A stretch of 62,000 nucleotides of DNA from Cristatella mucedo (Eukaryota; Bryozoa; Phylactolaemata; Cristatellidae). Position numbers and translations under genes: made by a program. Positions within the stretch are counted from its first letter, which is position 1, and each line of letters starts with the position of its first letter. The DNA lies in assembly GCA_009760855.2 (NCBI GenBank), contig WPIO01000001.1, positions 10,182,501 through 10,244,500 of the forward strand, in the 5' to 3' direction. Shown here piece by piece: positions 12,201-26,422 of the stretch. Below the pieces are notes generated by a model, which saw nothing but the letters and a program-made list of their open reading frames with translations, ran no database searches and had not been told where the DNA came from.

Positions 12201-15200
12201 GAAAGGTCATTTTGGAACAGCATGCCTAGATTACATGCAGATTATGAAATAATAAGGAGCAGGCTTTGATCAATACATTATTTAATAATGTATATTCACG
12301 CTGCAAAGATTATCGCTCAGTGGATCAGATAACAATGGAGAGCCTGACGAGGCGGGCAGTCAGTCTTTACGGTTTGCCGGTCGGCGAGTCACTTCGGCTG
12401 AGCCTCTGTGAAGCTTTGAGCTTACATATACGGTCTTAAGTTTTTAGCTGAGATTCTAGAACTAGAACGGTATTGAAAGAACAGTACCGACGATTCTTGT
12501 TAAATTTGCACAAAATTAAAGCTTGCCGTTAACGACTTCTGCAAGAGAGAAATGCTGTGACACGAAAATCACGGCCAACTATGAGATCTACTGGTCCTCA
12601 CGTGGTAGTGGGTGCAAGTATGGGATACCTTACATAATTTCTGCTTATATTATGCTTTAATTTCTGCCCAACACATCACACTTCCAAGTATCTGCAAATC
12701 TTAGCTCAAAAATTTCACCCTGCTTTAGCAAACACAATTTTATTTCCTCCCTTTTTCTGGAAGTCATGAAATAGCCATGGCATAAGGATTGTAGATGCAG
12801 CCATCATTTTTTCTGAATTATTTACATGTCCTGAAGGCTATTTTACTTACGGCCTAATGAAAGTTTATGAATCCACTGCATCTGCTGCGGTTTCTCAAAT
12901 CTAACTACACATGCCCTTACCGCCTAAAAAAAGAAACATCTATACCCACCGATATCTCCAGCGACATCAGAGTTGTGTCCTGCATCTTGATCACTTCAGC
13001 TAATGACGGAAGCACCTCATGAAGCTGTTCTGCCTGCAACTACAATCAATCACGACGTGCAAAAATGTTGGCTGCTGCAGTGACAACATGACTTCTCACA
13101 CATTTAAGATGCAGGCCGATAGCTTTGCCCCAGCGATTTTTGCTATGGTCTAACTAGAAGACAAGTCGGCTACAGTCCCAAAGAGGAAAGCAAATGGAGA
13201 GAGGGGTGATCACGGGAAGAGGAGAAGCAAAAGAGAAGCAGCGTAAGCGAAGAGACATAAGGACAGGAAAAGAAAAGAAGCTGGTGAAGAAAGTAATAGG
13301 AAAGATGAGTTCATAACAAGAAGAGATGATAAAAGAGAAATAAAAAGCAGAAGAAAAAGAAAGCACACAATTCTTGCCAAATAAGCAGAAAAACCTCTAC
13401 ACAGTTGCTGTTTGCAGTCCTAGCTGAAGCTGTTATATTCCCACGTGGCCTCTGCACAGATCAGCGTTGCAGGCAGGAAGACGAAGACATCTGCAATCTT
13501 GGCTTATAGTCTGAGAGAGTCACTCAATGTTGGACTACACAGATCATGGAAAGATAGAATAGTTTGATCACATGATCGAGATTTGCAGACATTTATTTGC
13601 TCCATGTATTTCTGGACAGGTTTTTCTCGTAGAACCTCAAGCTGCTCAGCAGAGGGAGGCTTCTGGTTACACCAACTTTGTGCCTGAATATATCCAAGCT
13701 TACCAATCAACCCAGGCAAGCAGATAAGTAAAAACGATCCGGCACTGGTGCACTAACAATCCCGTCAGGTAAAGTTAAATATTCAAGTCTGTGAATTTTC
13801 TATCCCATTTCTTACTACATAAAACTTACAAAAGGAATTTCTATTTAAGGTTATTTCTTAAAACCTGCCTTTTGGCAAACTTCACGGCGGATTTAAAAAT
13901 ACATCCTTTTATTAAATTCTTTGAACACCAGCCAAAACCATTGAGATATGTGTGCAGGACTCAGGCGTCACCTCTATGCTGCTATTGCAGGCATATTTTT
14001 AGATGACAAAGACGGTACGACATGCATTTTAGAGTTCTGTTACAAAAAGATTTTTGTAAAAATGGCCAAGGATTCGGGAGTCCACGTGACTAAGCCCCAA
14101 AGTATGATTTATGAACCCCCGGACTTCTTAACTAACAAATTTTACACACTGACGACGTAGAAAATATTTCTGACTACTACATTAGAACTGTAGCAGCTAA
14201 CATGTGCAGCATGGCGAAACGACAATAACATGCTAGCATTATCAACTTGCAACATGCTCTTCACTCAAACACAACAAGAGCGGTAGAGTAACAGCTTTAG
14301 GAGATGCATGACATACAGCTACACACGATTGAAGGCATATCATCATACCTGCTCTCCCTCCTTCTGAAGCTTTTTAAGTGTCTGGTATAGACGATCGGAG
14401 TCCTTGACTATCTTTTCTCCTGCTGCTTTCCTCTCTTTGTAGTTCTGAGGATCAAATTTTATTTTTCTGGAAAAGCAAGGTGCAGACCTATCAGCCAGCT
14501 GTGCATGTGCTATTGAGCAAAGGCAAACATATAATAATTATATATATATCCTTAATTGGCCACATAAGACAAAACCCATTTGTCCAACCCATGCCACAAA
14601 TCGGACATTTATAAGGGAATTATCAGCCAACGCTCGTGTTCTGGGTATTCACGATGACGGTCCACACAATGCACGGTTGATTTGCTGTCTAATAGCCTGT
14701 TTCTTGCTATTAGCAAGTGCATTAAATAAAGGTATTGTACGAAAAGAGGCGATCTTCTATAAGAAACCTTGAAGTCACAGGCATGACAGGAGTACAAGTA
14801 CAACCCTAAGTTAAAAGCAGCCAAAAACCAGAAAAAGTCCTCCAGTAAGAATGCAAGATGTAGGCAGCATATTACAGAGCCGTAATGGCTCACTAGGTAA
14901 GGCGGTTGCTTTTCACGACCTCGGCCCCGAGGTCGTGGGCTCGAATCCTGCAGTGGGCGATCCTTTATCGCCACTGCAAGCGGTGGTGGTAGCAGTAAAG
15001 GCTCTTCTGTCGCTATACAAAAAGAGGCTGTTAAATCAGCTAGCATTTTTTTTACAGAAATAAAATAGAAAATGACACGTCAATATCGTCGCAATGAGCC
15101 AATACTTTTGTTGAGATTGGACATAGTTCGTCATATTTTCCTGCCAGTATCTTGCAGGAACATCACCTCTGAGGTTCCACAAGCCCCCATCTTTGGTTCC

Positions 15201-17096
15201 TTGCCATTATCTGTCTAAACACCTCTTGAGAAGGTAAGTGAAGAAGGTATTAGCCACAACTTTTAGGTAAACCGCTCCGGTTAGTAGGACAACTGCACAT
15301 CATGCCCACAGAATCAGCTGCCACCGTCAACAACCAAACTCCCATTGCAGACATTAGATTCGGGATCTCGAGCAACTTACTTAAGTTGAACAAGGATAAG
15401 ACAGTACTCCTTGCTAGTAGTAAACGCTAAGCATGTATTCGGGATCGTGGACTTGGGGGCATATTTAATTGGTGAGTCTGGGGCTCACAATATGGATCTT
15501 TATATTGAGAACGAAATGTTTCATGACAAGTTCACTCATACAATTACTAGCACAGCTTGCAATCTTATTAATCGTCTTCTATGCAGGGGCTGTTTAGCAA
15601 TGGCTAGCAAACACGGTCTATTTAGGTTAGGCCAATGAACAAACTGCAATGATTCTGGACCTAACTTACTGTATTGATTGTTTTAGCAAGGCTGCCAAAA
15701 ATGCCATTAATCATCAACAGTGAATCATTAATAAGGCAGCTGCTGGTGCTTAAAATCCAATTAAGTCATCAAAGTTGCCTACCAAGGTGTAGCGACACCT
15801 TCATACGTAGCTGACGCTGGTGCTTAAAATCCAATTAAGTCATCAAAGTTGCCTACCAAGGTGTAGCGACACCTTCATACGTAGCTGACTGCTACGTCAC
15901 TGCAGCAGCATCCTCGTGCAATCAGGTCTGCTCAGCACAAAAACTAGGACACTGTTGGAGACAGATGTTTTTGCTCGGCATGTCCCCGACTGGGGAATTC
16001 GCTTGCAGAATGTTTATGCAATACTAGCACCCACAAAAATTGCGAGAAATTTAATTTGAAAATGGAAGACCATGCATGTAAGTGTGGAGCTTTGGTGCGG
16101 CTCAGTCGTAATGACTCACTGGTCGGTAGACCTGTGGTAAGGGTGACTGCCCTGGTCAGGCTTTCTATTTTTGTACGTTCAGCTGAAAGATAATCTACAC
16201 AGAATTGACATGCAGTAATGAAATACCGATAAAGCCAGCCCTGCAAAACTCAAAGCTCAGTTTCAACTATGCGATTGCATGCTGGAGCTATACATACCAA
16301 GTAGTTATTTTTTTTTACTTATCTCATCATAGCTGTACAATCACAGCAGTACTGTAAATGTCACAAACGGCACAACGTAAGCATGATGTAGGCGACTGGT
16401 GTTTACAGGCTCACTCACATTCAAAATGATATAGGTTAATACTGCCTCTTCTCCCACTGCCTCTCTATCATTTACATGCCGTTCACTGCTAGCCATTTGC
16501 TGCTTACATACCTGACTGGTTTCTTAAACTTAGCTATGCTTCTTATTTTTCTTAAGCTTACTAGAGAAAGCTCTCTTAAATGAAGAAACGAACTACATAC
16601 TCTTCATGGCTTTGTAGCGTTATACACGAAATACGAACGAATACACGTCTCTGAGTGTATGTGTCATCCCATGTACAACGACTGAGCAGAAGCCTAAGCA
16701 TTGGTTTTCTCAATCATGTCAAGGACTGAACTACCAATCGATGCCCACAATGCATGCCAGAAAGTGCCACTGTTAGTCGCAGGGTACTGTGCTCACCTGG
16801 ACGGACTGACAAGCTGCCTGATATAGGCTACAACGAGCTGCTCGTATATCATTGCCATCAGCTGAACAAAGAATGGCCGTCGGAGGTGCACAAGGTCTTC
16901 ACAGTAGTCTTCGATAGTCATGCAGATTGTTTCGATGTGAACATCTGATTCTAACCTATGTAAACAGCAGCTTCTGAACACACTCGAGTAGTTGGCACAA
17001 GGTTCAGACAAACTATTAATGAGCCGGTCGTAAGACTTACAATTTAGGAGCAAACACTTGCACATGAGCACACATACACAGACAGACAGACAGACA

Positions 17097-17192
<96 letters not shown>

Positions 17193-20100
17193 TGAAAATA
17201 TGAACGCACTCACTACGGTGCATAATTATTTATTCTAAAGCAATAAATTTCCAGAAATCACGGGGCTGCACCACTTGGGCCAGCCAAATAAAACGAGCAA
17301 AAACATAAAAATATATATGGTATGCCTTATCCTAGCCGCAAAAGGATGGATTGATCAATTGAGTTCAAAATCAATTCCACCTTGCGGCTAAGCAAGCCAG
17401 TAAATTAACGTGTTCGAAGAAAAGAAGTTTACCGCCAGTAAGACCACGACACTGGCTCAGATCCCTGAACAATATTGTGCATACACACGTGTCCATGCGC
17501 ACACGTGTGTGCGTTCACACATGGCGAAGTTTATGGATAGGTATCTGTGCATGTGAAAAAGCTGGGATTTCTCTGTTATCAGAACCACAAAGGTAAAGTG
17601 CACGAAAATTGGCCGGTCAAGGAGTTGCCCACAACTATTTCCTATGATCACATGATGAAATAATAACTGCTAGTTTAAGTCGGTTGTGAAACAGGAGGTA
17701 ATAGATACATTTTTGAACTGTTGCATTTTAAGATTGTATCCAAGATAGAGCAGAGCTAGCTCAAAAAGTCTGCTACCTTTGGCTTACCTCCAGTTTGCAA
17801 TTCAAAGCACTGCACCGAGCATCAGCATAAGGCTAATACATGAGTAACACAAGCTCACACGCTCACCCAAATGCGCGTGCACACACATAATTTTTTTTTA
17901 TTGTAAGCAGGTCAGTGGAAGCCGATGTGACAATGCACGATACCTACGGAAGTGTTGAAGAAAACCAATTCTGCAGGCCAAACCACTGACAAGGCACTAG
18001 AATGATATGCCCGGAGATATGTTATTTCACAAAGCATGGCATTTGAAGGACAACTAAAATAAATAGCTGATTTAACCAGCCTCACTTGTCATCATCAGAA
18101 GAGCCTTAACGGCTATCACCACTGCTTGTAGTAGGCAATAAAGGATCGCCAACTGCAGCATTCGAACCCACGACCTCGGAGCTGAAGAGCGAGCACCTTA
18201 AACTCTGAGCTATCACGGCCCTAACTAACACATAGTAATAAAGGCAGAGTGTTAACACAAGTGATTACACTATAACTTTTAAAGGATTGACTGCTGACCT
18301 AATATAAAGTCGGTCACAAATACAAACCGAACGCAGACTCAATTCCTCAAGCGTTCTGTAGTTCCTCAAGCAACTGCTATAATAGGTACCCATTCAGAAT
18401 ACACATATCCAACACATCCAACTTTCCCCATATAACATTAACCACAGTACGATATCGTGAACGAATCCGTAGCAGGTTGTGATAAGTCTCCTATTGGAAC
18501 TTCGGGTATGGATATCGTGGCTGATATACATGCTCACTACGGCAGAATAGGTTTGCTTTGCGTGTTTTTGTTAAAGCTCAGACGATGCATTATCGCTAGT
18601 ACAATTGGCTCAGGTGTCAGATAATATTTCTTTTGCCATTCATACCATGCTGCAATCCCAGGCAAGTGTTCTAGAGGTGGCAACAATTAGCCGTTACAAG
18701 TAGAAATGCATTAAAGGAAGGCCGGCACTACAAGCACGATTCGGTAAAACATACCAACTCCGTGTGATTAGATTGTTGACCGACTGTTCAATGTCAGTAA
18801 ATACCTCTTCTTTCAAATAAAGCAGCCTGCAAAAATAATAAACAGTAAGTCTTGCAATTAGATTAGATCCTGCAACAAAACTATATGGTGGCTTAATATC
18901 GAAATTAAAGGAATACAATCCGGATGCCTGATGATGTACACAAACGAAGCAAAGATGGCGATGGGACTATCAATACTTACAACAAAGTTTGGTTAGATTT
19001 GTTGTCAGCATGAGTTGTGCACGTATTGCTAAACAGCAAACTACTTGGAGCACTCGGAACGCAACCGAACTCAACAACATTTAATCGTCAACTCCAGTTT
19101 CGCAGACGTTAATGCTAACGAAGTCGTCTGCGGCTCAGGAACTCTGCACTCCGATTGGTTAGCGTTGTTGCTAACGCCTAGCAGTAGAAACGCTGCGCTC
19201 CGATTGGCTAGTCAAGGTCGGGAGGGCCTTCCAGCCTAGTACAGCCAGACAACAACGTTTAGGCAAGGCACTGTAGTAGACTGGGGTATGCATTATCACA
19301 TTACGATCTTTACAGATATAAATTAATTATACAATGTTTCTTCACTCACGGTCTTCAGCATCTCAAAGCATTGGCCGAGTGGAAGGACATCTCGACATCT
19401 GAATGGTGAACCAAGTGTGAGATACTTGGAACCTAGAGTATTTACCGAGACAAATTCAAAAGATGGTTCACTCTTACTGGAGCAGCTCTAACCCCTTCGA
19501 TTCTTCTTTTAAAGTCACCTGCAAGAGTGTCACTGCCTCTCTACAGTCATATGTTTTTATAGTCATTACCTGTAGTGATTGTGTGAATTATCCTTTGGGT
19601 ACTTACGTGTGCAGAAATTGTACATGTTATGACTAACCAACTGATCACACTCTTCCTTACAGCATATGCCAAGTGCCTAGAAAGAGATTTAAGTCTCTAA
19701 AACTACTTCTACACTGGCAAACGTTCGGTCTCGAGACAGCCGATATCTTGAGGCTACGTCATCAGTTTTCACTGGTAAGTGGTAGGGACTGGTGGCTGAC
19801 AGGAAGGATCTGACATTCGAGGGCCGTGTTCGAAGAATAAGCCTGGTGGTCTACTTATAATAATAATAATAATAATCCTACCCGATTAAAAAGCCTCTTT
19901 TTGTATAGCGCCCTAAAAGAGCTTAGTCTCTAGTCTAGCGCTTCACGTATGCCACAGGGCTCGACCCCACGACCTCGGCCAGACCATGATCAGGGCGAGC
20001 ACCGTAACCACTGGGCCGTAGTAGTCAAGGACCAATTTGTAACAAACAAATAATAACTCAGTCCGAAGTGGCGATATGGCCATTAATGCACTCCAGAAGT

Positions 20101-20717
20101 CTTCAGAGGAGCAACAATTTAGTCTTTGCGGCATTGTGAAGTTACTGAGGGGGTATACATATGGGAGTGGCAAAAACAGTGGTAGCAATCAAAGCAGCAA
20201 AAGTAGAGCCAGTGGCCTTGCTCATGTACTCAGGCATTCGTCCATCAAAAGCAGTCCTATTACCCTTGCTCCTCCGCGATCTTCTGCAATGCTCGCACCG
20301 GTGCACTGGCTGCCCCAGATGGCGATTCGCTTTTCACGTATTTAGCCAAACTGGTCTTTGCAAGGTCTGACAGCATTGTGCAGCCATTTATGTTAGCAAT
20401 CTAAAGATAAATTCACATGGCATCAGTTAAACTGAAATCGGAAAGATGGTGATTTCGCAAGGGAACAGCTGGCTCTCAGCATCTGCTCACCTCAGCTCGG
20501 TACAGTGCAGTGAAGCTCTGCAAGAGTGCAGCCCAAAGCAGCTTAGCATGGCAGAGCTCGGTATTGTCCGGCACAGTACAGAGAGCTTATTGGCTGATTT
20601 GACAGCCTCGTTCGTATAGCAGCAGAACAGCCTTAAATCAGCATCACCTATCACCATCGCTTGCAAATGGCAATAAAGGATCGCACACTGCAGGATTCGA
20701 ACCACGACCCAGGTCTT

Positions 20718-20812
<95 letters not shown>

Positions 20813-23800
20813 ACTTTACCTACTGGTTTTAGCATAACAGGAAAAGCACCACTCTTGGCGCACACAGTAACCACTGAGCCAAGCCGTGCTATATGGTGTC
20901 TACCAATAAGTCAATAATGTCCACTTATATGCTGTCCTAGCAAATACAGGACGACATCACCGTAGGAGAAAAAGGGGAGATGACGGGATGACGGGAGCGG
21001 CATCTACACTTAAGTCATTGGTTTGAGTGATGTGTGCATAAGATGTGACCTAAATGCATACACCTTCGATGAGCCAATTAATCAAATTGGAACGAAGGGG
21101 GAAAAGAAGGCAGTAGCTGCAGCAGGCGACTGGAGACGACACTGTGAACACGACCATGGCAGATGCTAAAAAAAGATGACGAAAAGTGACTACAATACTA
21201 GAAGCATAGACTGGGGCTACTCAAGCGCATGGATGGCCATAACCGGCTCATGCTAACGCCTGAACATTACCTGGTGCAGAGAGTCCATGGCTGTTGAATT
21301 CTGTAGGGATGTGTTGGGGCGAAAGACGTCAGACAAGCGAATGAGTGAACTCTTCGAATGAATTGCAAATATCACAAAAACAATGAATCGAATTGGAAAA
21401 AACAGGAGTATCTAACAAGCAGATGGCCGATACTATGTCAACAAATGAGGTCGACATGACATGCAGGCCTAGAGCCTCACGCTTCTATCTCCTGTATTTC
21501 TTACAAATCGCTATAGCCCCCAGCAACAGTGGTCAGTCACAAGCGAATTTGCTGTAAAGCTGCATACCACATAATGAAGGTAAAACGGTGGCTGCTTTCT
21601 ATCTTCCAGGTGCTTGTCATGATATATCTGGAGCTCACCTACACAAAATTCAATACAAGCATTATATAGCCAGCGGAGAAATAAATTATAAATCCAGCAC
21701 AAGTGCTAGCAATCCCAAGTCAATTAACAAGCAAATTATATGGACGAAAATGAGGCATGTAATACTTTAACTCGTAATGGTATATACATTATAAGAGTTG
21801 CCCTACAAAGAAACCCAAGTTACGACATTGTCAGGGAGCAACTTGGCTCACTTGCTTGGCACATATGTGCACGCCATAACCGACTAATGCGGTTGCACAT
21901 GTACATCAACTTGATCGATTTACCAATAAGTTATTATCAGGCCTGCAAACAAGTTGACACCGATTTGTATTTAAGTAACACCACGTTGACACCAGCGTAA
22001 TGTAATGTAATGTATCTCCGTCAGTAACTCCACAAAGTCATAAAGACCATGTGGGTGTTACGAAGGAGAGTTTTGTATAGCGCACTCATAGCCTAAGCGG
22101 CTTTCGGTATGCATTCGGTACCCAACAGACTTCGTCTCACGCAACAAAGAGAAAGTGGGAAGCATAGCAGAGTTAGGAGAGCAGTTGAGGTAGTGAGTAG
22201 CATAGAAGTAGCAGTTCAGGACCGCTGAAAAAGATGTGACATAGTCGGCAGTTGGAGAGTAGATGTCGTTGCGTAAGAATTGTGGAAGCGAGTTCCACAG
22301 TCTATGACCTGCAGAGCTAAAGCTTCTGTCGCCAACTGTCTTTAAGCGGAGGAATGGGACAGCTAATTTATTGTCCACACAGGACCTGAGGGCACGAACA
22401 GGCTGAAACTGATGCAGCAGTTCAGCTAGGTATGAAGGAGCCAAGCCGTGGCGGGCCTTGTGGGTCAGCGTAAGAACTTTGCTCTGTATCCTTTGCTCAA
22501 CCGGCAACCATCCTAGCTCTTTCAGCAAAGGAGACATGTGCTCAAACCGCTGGGACTTGAAGACCAGCCTTGCAGCCATATTCATAATCTGCTGTAGTGG
22601 CATAATAGCTTTCTTTGGTAGCCCAGCCAAAAGGGAATTACAATAATCAAGCCGAGACAGAACTAAAGAGCTAGTTAAATTTTTTACAAGCCACTGTGGG
22701 AGACAGCTTCTAATCTTGGATAGGGATCGGATGTGATGGCTAGCTGTAGAGGCAGTCTTCTGAATGAAGCTTTTGAAATTGAGGCAGCTGTCGAACACGA
22801 CACCTAGATTACGAGCACGTGGTGAAGGTCGCACAATAGCATCACCTATTAGAACAGCAAAGCCTTTTAATCCAGCCACACGCTTAGGGTGTCCTATGAG
22901 AAGCAGTTCGGTTGTATCGTCATTTAATTTCAGGAAGTTTTCCGACATCCAGGATCGAATATCGGCAAGGCAAGCATTCAGTTTCTCAGTTGCTGCAGCA
23001 GATTCCGACGGTTTAAATGACAAATACAACTGAGTATCGTCAGCATAGAAGTGATATCCTATTCCATGGGCCTTAATCACTTTTCCCAGAGGTTGAGTAT
23101 AAATGGAGAACAGCAAGGGACCAAGTACAGACCCTTGAGGGACTCCACAGGTGACCCTTCTCATGTCTGAGACCTGACCCTCACACGACACGGATTGAAC
23201 ACGATCAGACAAGTAGGATTTAAACCACACCAGTGCTTCGTCTGCCAGACCGATCGTTGTTCTCAATCGTTCAAGCAGAACTTCGTGATCAATGGTGTCG
23301 AAGGCAGGACACAGATCTAGCAGAGCTAAGGCAGTGACATTCCCGTCGTCGTTGCCACGTAGAATGTCATTGTTAACACGGAGGAGAGCAGTTTCAGTAG
23401 AGTGCTGCCTCTTGAAACCTGATTGAAATGTTTCTGACATTCCATTATTTTCAATATGTTCAACTAGCTGCTTAGCAACAATTTTTTTCAAGAATATTTG
23501 ATAAGAACGGAAGAAGGGAAACTGGACGATAGTTTGCTAGGACCTCTGTGTCTAATCCAGCTTTTTAAGAATAGGTCTAACGATTGCCGATTTGAAGGAC
23601 TTGGGGACGACCCCTTTTCCCAAAGAAGCATTAAAAATCTTGGTTATGGCAGGGCTAAGTTGGTCTGCAAGTGAAGACCACAGAGATGAAGGTATAGGGT
23701 CTTCAGGAGACGAGCTCTTTTTGCTAGACCTTATTAAGGCAGCCACATCACAGGCCGAAACATCGGAGAACCTTTTAAGAAAGGTCACATGTTGAGGAAC

Positions 23801-26371
23801 GGCGATTGCTTTGGTCGGAGGGGGCTTAATGGAGGCACGAATGTGCACAATTTTTTCAGTAAAGAAGGCTGAAAACTTTTCGGCTGAGCCCTTAATATCT
23901 GGGGAGTCAGACCTGACAGCATTGGCCAGTAAATGGTTTACTGTCTTATAAATCTGTTTAGTGTCCGACTGGCAGGAATTCAGTTTTCTAATGAAAAAAG
24001 AAGCCCTGGCTTTTTTAAGCTTCCTTGTGCAAACTCGAAGGAAGTCTTTGAAATTGACTAGATCTGCATCAGACCCCGATTTCTTGAAACGACGTTCAAG
24101 CTTGAGCTTAACCCGGCGCATCTTTAGTAGTTTTTTTTAGTAAATTGAAAGGAATCTCGACGACTTTGACCACGGATAGAGCGAACGGGAGCGTGTATTT
24201 CAATAATCATAAGTAACACTGATATACACCCAACTTCTTAGATAAGCCCACCCCTAGCAGAGGCAGCAACAGTGTGCTGACCAAGAGTGAGCTTGTTTCA
24301 TGAGTGGAATAGCAACAGGAAAAACCTGCACTGGTAGACAAACAGGTGATTTGACTTAGGCACATTGCATGACTATTAGTGTGAATGTGAATTACATGAG
24401 AAACGGTAAGCAGGGGAGCTGGACGTGTTCAGTAAACTCCAAATATGAGCCCATCATTCGGATGAGGCGTGATCTCATAGTGAAGTGGCTTTAGCTACAA
24501 AAACTTGTTTCACACAAAACTGTGCCCATATACAAACGTAGGTCTAAATTCTGTTTCGCAGAAAAAGTGCGCCTATATCGAAGTGGGCCTCTGTGAGGGG
24601 GCTCACAGCAGGAGTCTACCGTATACTAAAACTAGACCACGTGCTCAAGGGGCCTGCCTGCATACGAATTTATTATAACGTTACGTCATTATGTAAATTA
24701 GCCGAAACAACGCCTCAGCAGGAGCTTCGGGTCAACCTGAATTCTTGGTGCAGGAACTCTGCTTACCAACTTCCAACCCTGCGAACGTGCTGAAGATGCA
24801 AAGCCACAGCAGTTCCATTTGCTAGGCATGCACGGATGCACAAGTCTGCTAGAAGCAATTCTACATGATCTTGTTTGAAGATTTCAAGCGGGTTCGAAAA
24901 CAAACTTACGGTTCTCAAAGAATACTTTTTGGTAGCACCATCCTAACACTGCAAAAATGGGATTTTTAGATGTGCCAAATATCCTCTCAAAAATGCTTAT
25001 CAAGGACTGTTTTGGGCACTTCTTCTGGAACGATCACGGCTTGGTTTCGAGCATAAGCAGAAGTAGGCCAGACGTGGTTTGAGGCTAGGAGAAAAACCGA
25101 TGGCCAGTCAGAGCAATAAAGCACCTAATTATGGTTTCTCAGGATAAGAGAGCTGTGGAAAATATATAAGTGCTTGAATCTTGGAAGAAATCTGAGACAA
25201 CAACCATTGTGATCTGCAAGTATTAACTAGTGCCCATTGAGATTATGACATCCAATTTTTGTTTAGTACATGCATTTGGCAAACTAAGCAAGTTAAGACA
25301 TAGGATGCAGTTACAGAAATTACTGTTGGGTGATACGTCCTTTGTAATGCCCAATCAACTAAAAACCAAATTACTAAATTCGAAGAATACTAGAATTACT
25401 CAGAAATTAGAAAGTCAAACCCTCAAATTAGACTCGACCAAACTATCTCCTATAGCTTCTGCACGCAATCTGGGTGCCCAGTTCGAAAGTGACCATACAC
25501 TAGATGACCACAGTCAGCTCCACAGTTGAGTCCGCACATTTTCAGGTACATATCATAGCAAAAACTCAGGCCTGCTTAGACAAGGATACTAGAGCCAAGC
25601 TGGTATATACATTTGTGAAATTCCATCTAGACTTCTGTAACTCACTGTTTGCAGGTCTTCCCCCTGCCACATAAGACGGCTACAGTTGGTGCACAACTCT
25701 GCAGCTTGGCTTGTCTGTCATCAAACAACTTATCGACTTCAAGGTTTTACTTCTCACTTTTAGATCCGATTATTCTATTGCTTGAAAATACCCATCCACA
25801 ATTCTTTTTAATCAGGCTAGTCATGGTATCATGCTCTTTTGACTCTTAAGTCGCCTAGGTGTGTCTCCAACCAACCTCAGATACTATGACGAGCATGCCT
25901 TTAGTTCGTATGCTCTTAAGGCATGGAACTCACTACCAACTGACGTCACGATATCCCCTGCCTGGACACAATTTCAAAGGAACCTAAAAATCCACCTGTT
26001 ACGCACAGCATGTGGTCATGTGGTCTGCATTAACTTTGTGTGCTTCTGCATGCTCACACTATTCATGTTATAACTAAAGAGTTCACATGGTTTCTATCCA
26101 TTATAAGTATAAGTAAAGAGCCTAGAAAGAGACTTAGTTCTCTTAGAGCACAATACCATCTTATTATTATTATTATTATTATTACTACTACTATTTTTAT
26201 TCTTATTATCATTGGCCAGGCTAACCAAGCAACCTCCTTTCTGGCTATACCTTGACGATTATGAATTCGTCCACAATATTTATATTGGCAAGGACAGAAA
26301 CACACACACACACACATACACACACACACGCACGCACAAGCGTGTGCACACACACACATGCACAAGCGTGT

Positions 26372-26422
<51 letters not shown>

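Noticed and set aside
16957-17209. Extension of the exon 18 open frame into a long Cys/Val repeat protein
   Set aside because: The repeat is a translation of (GU)n; the true exon starts at the ACATAG acceptor at 16955.
20644-20874. Leu/Ser repeat frame on the minus strand
   Set aside because: Translation of the (GA)n tract inside a SINE-1 copy.
22458-24000. Plus-strand frames opposite LINE-A, also at 33687-35385
   Set aside because: They are shadows on the antisense strand of the reverse-transcriptase frame; the same shadows recur in every LINE-A copy.
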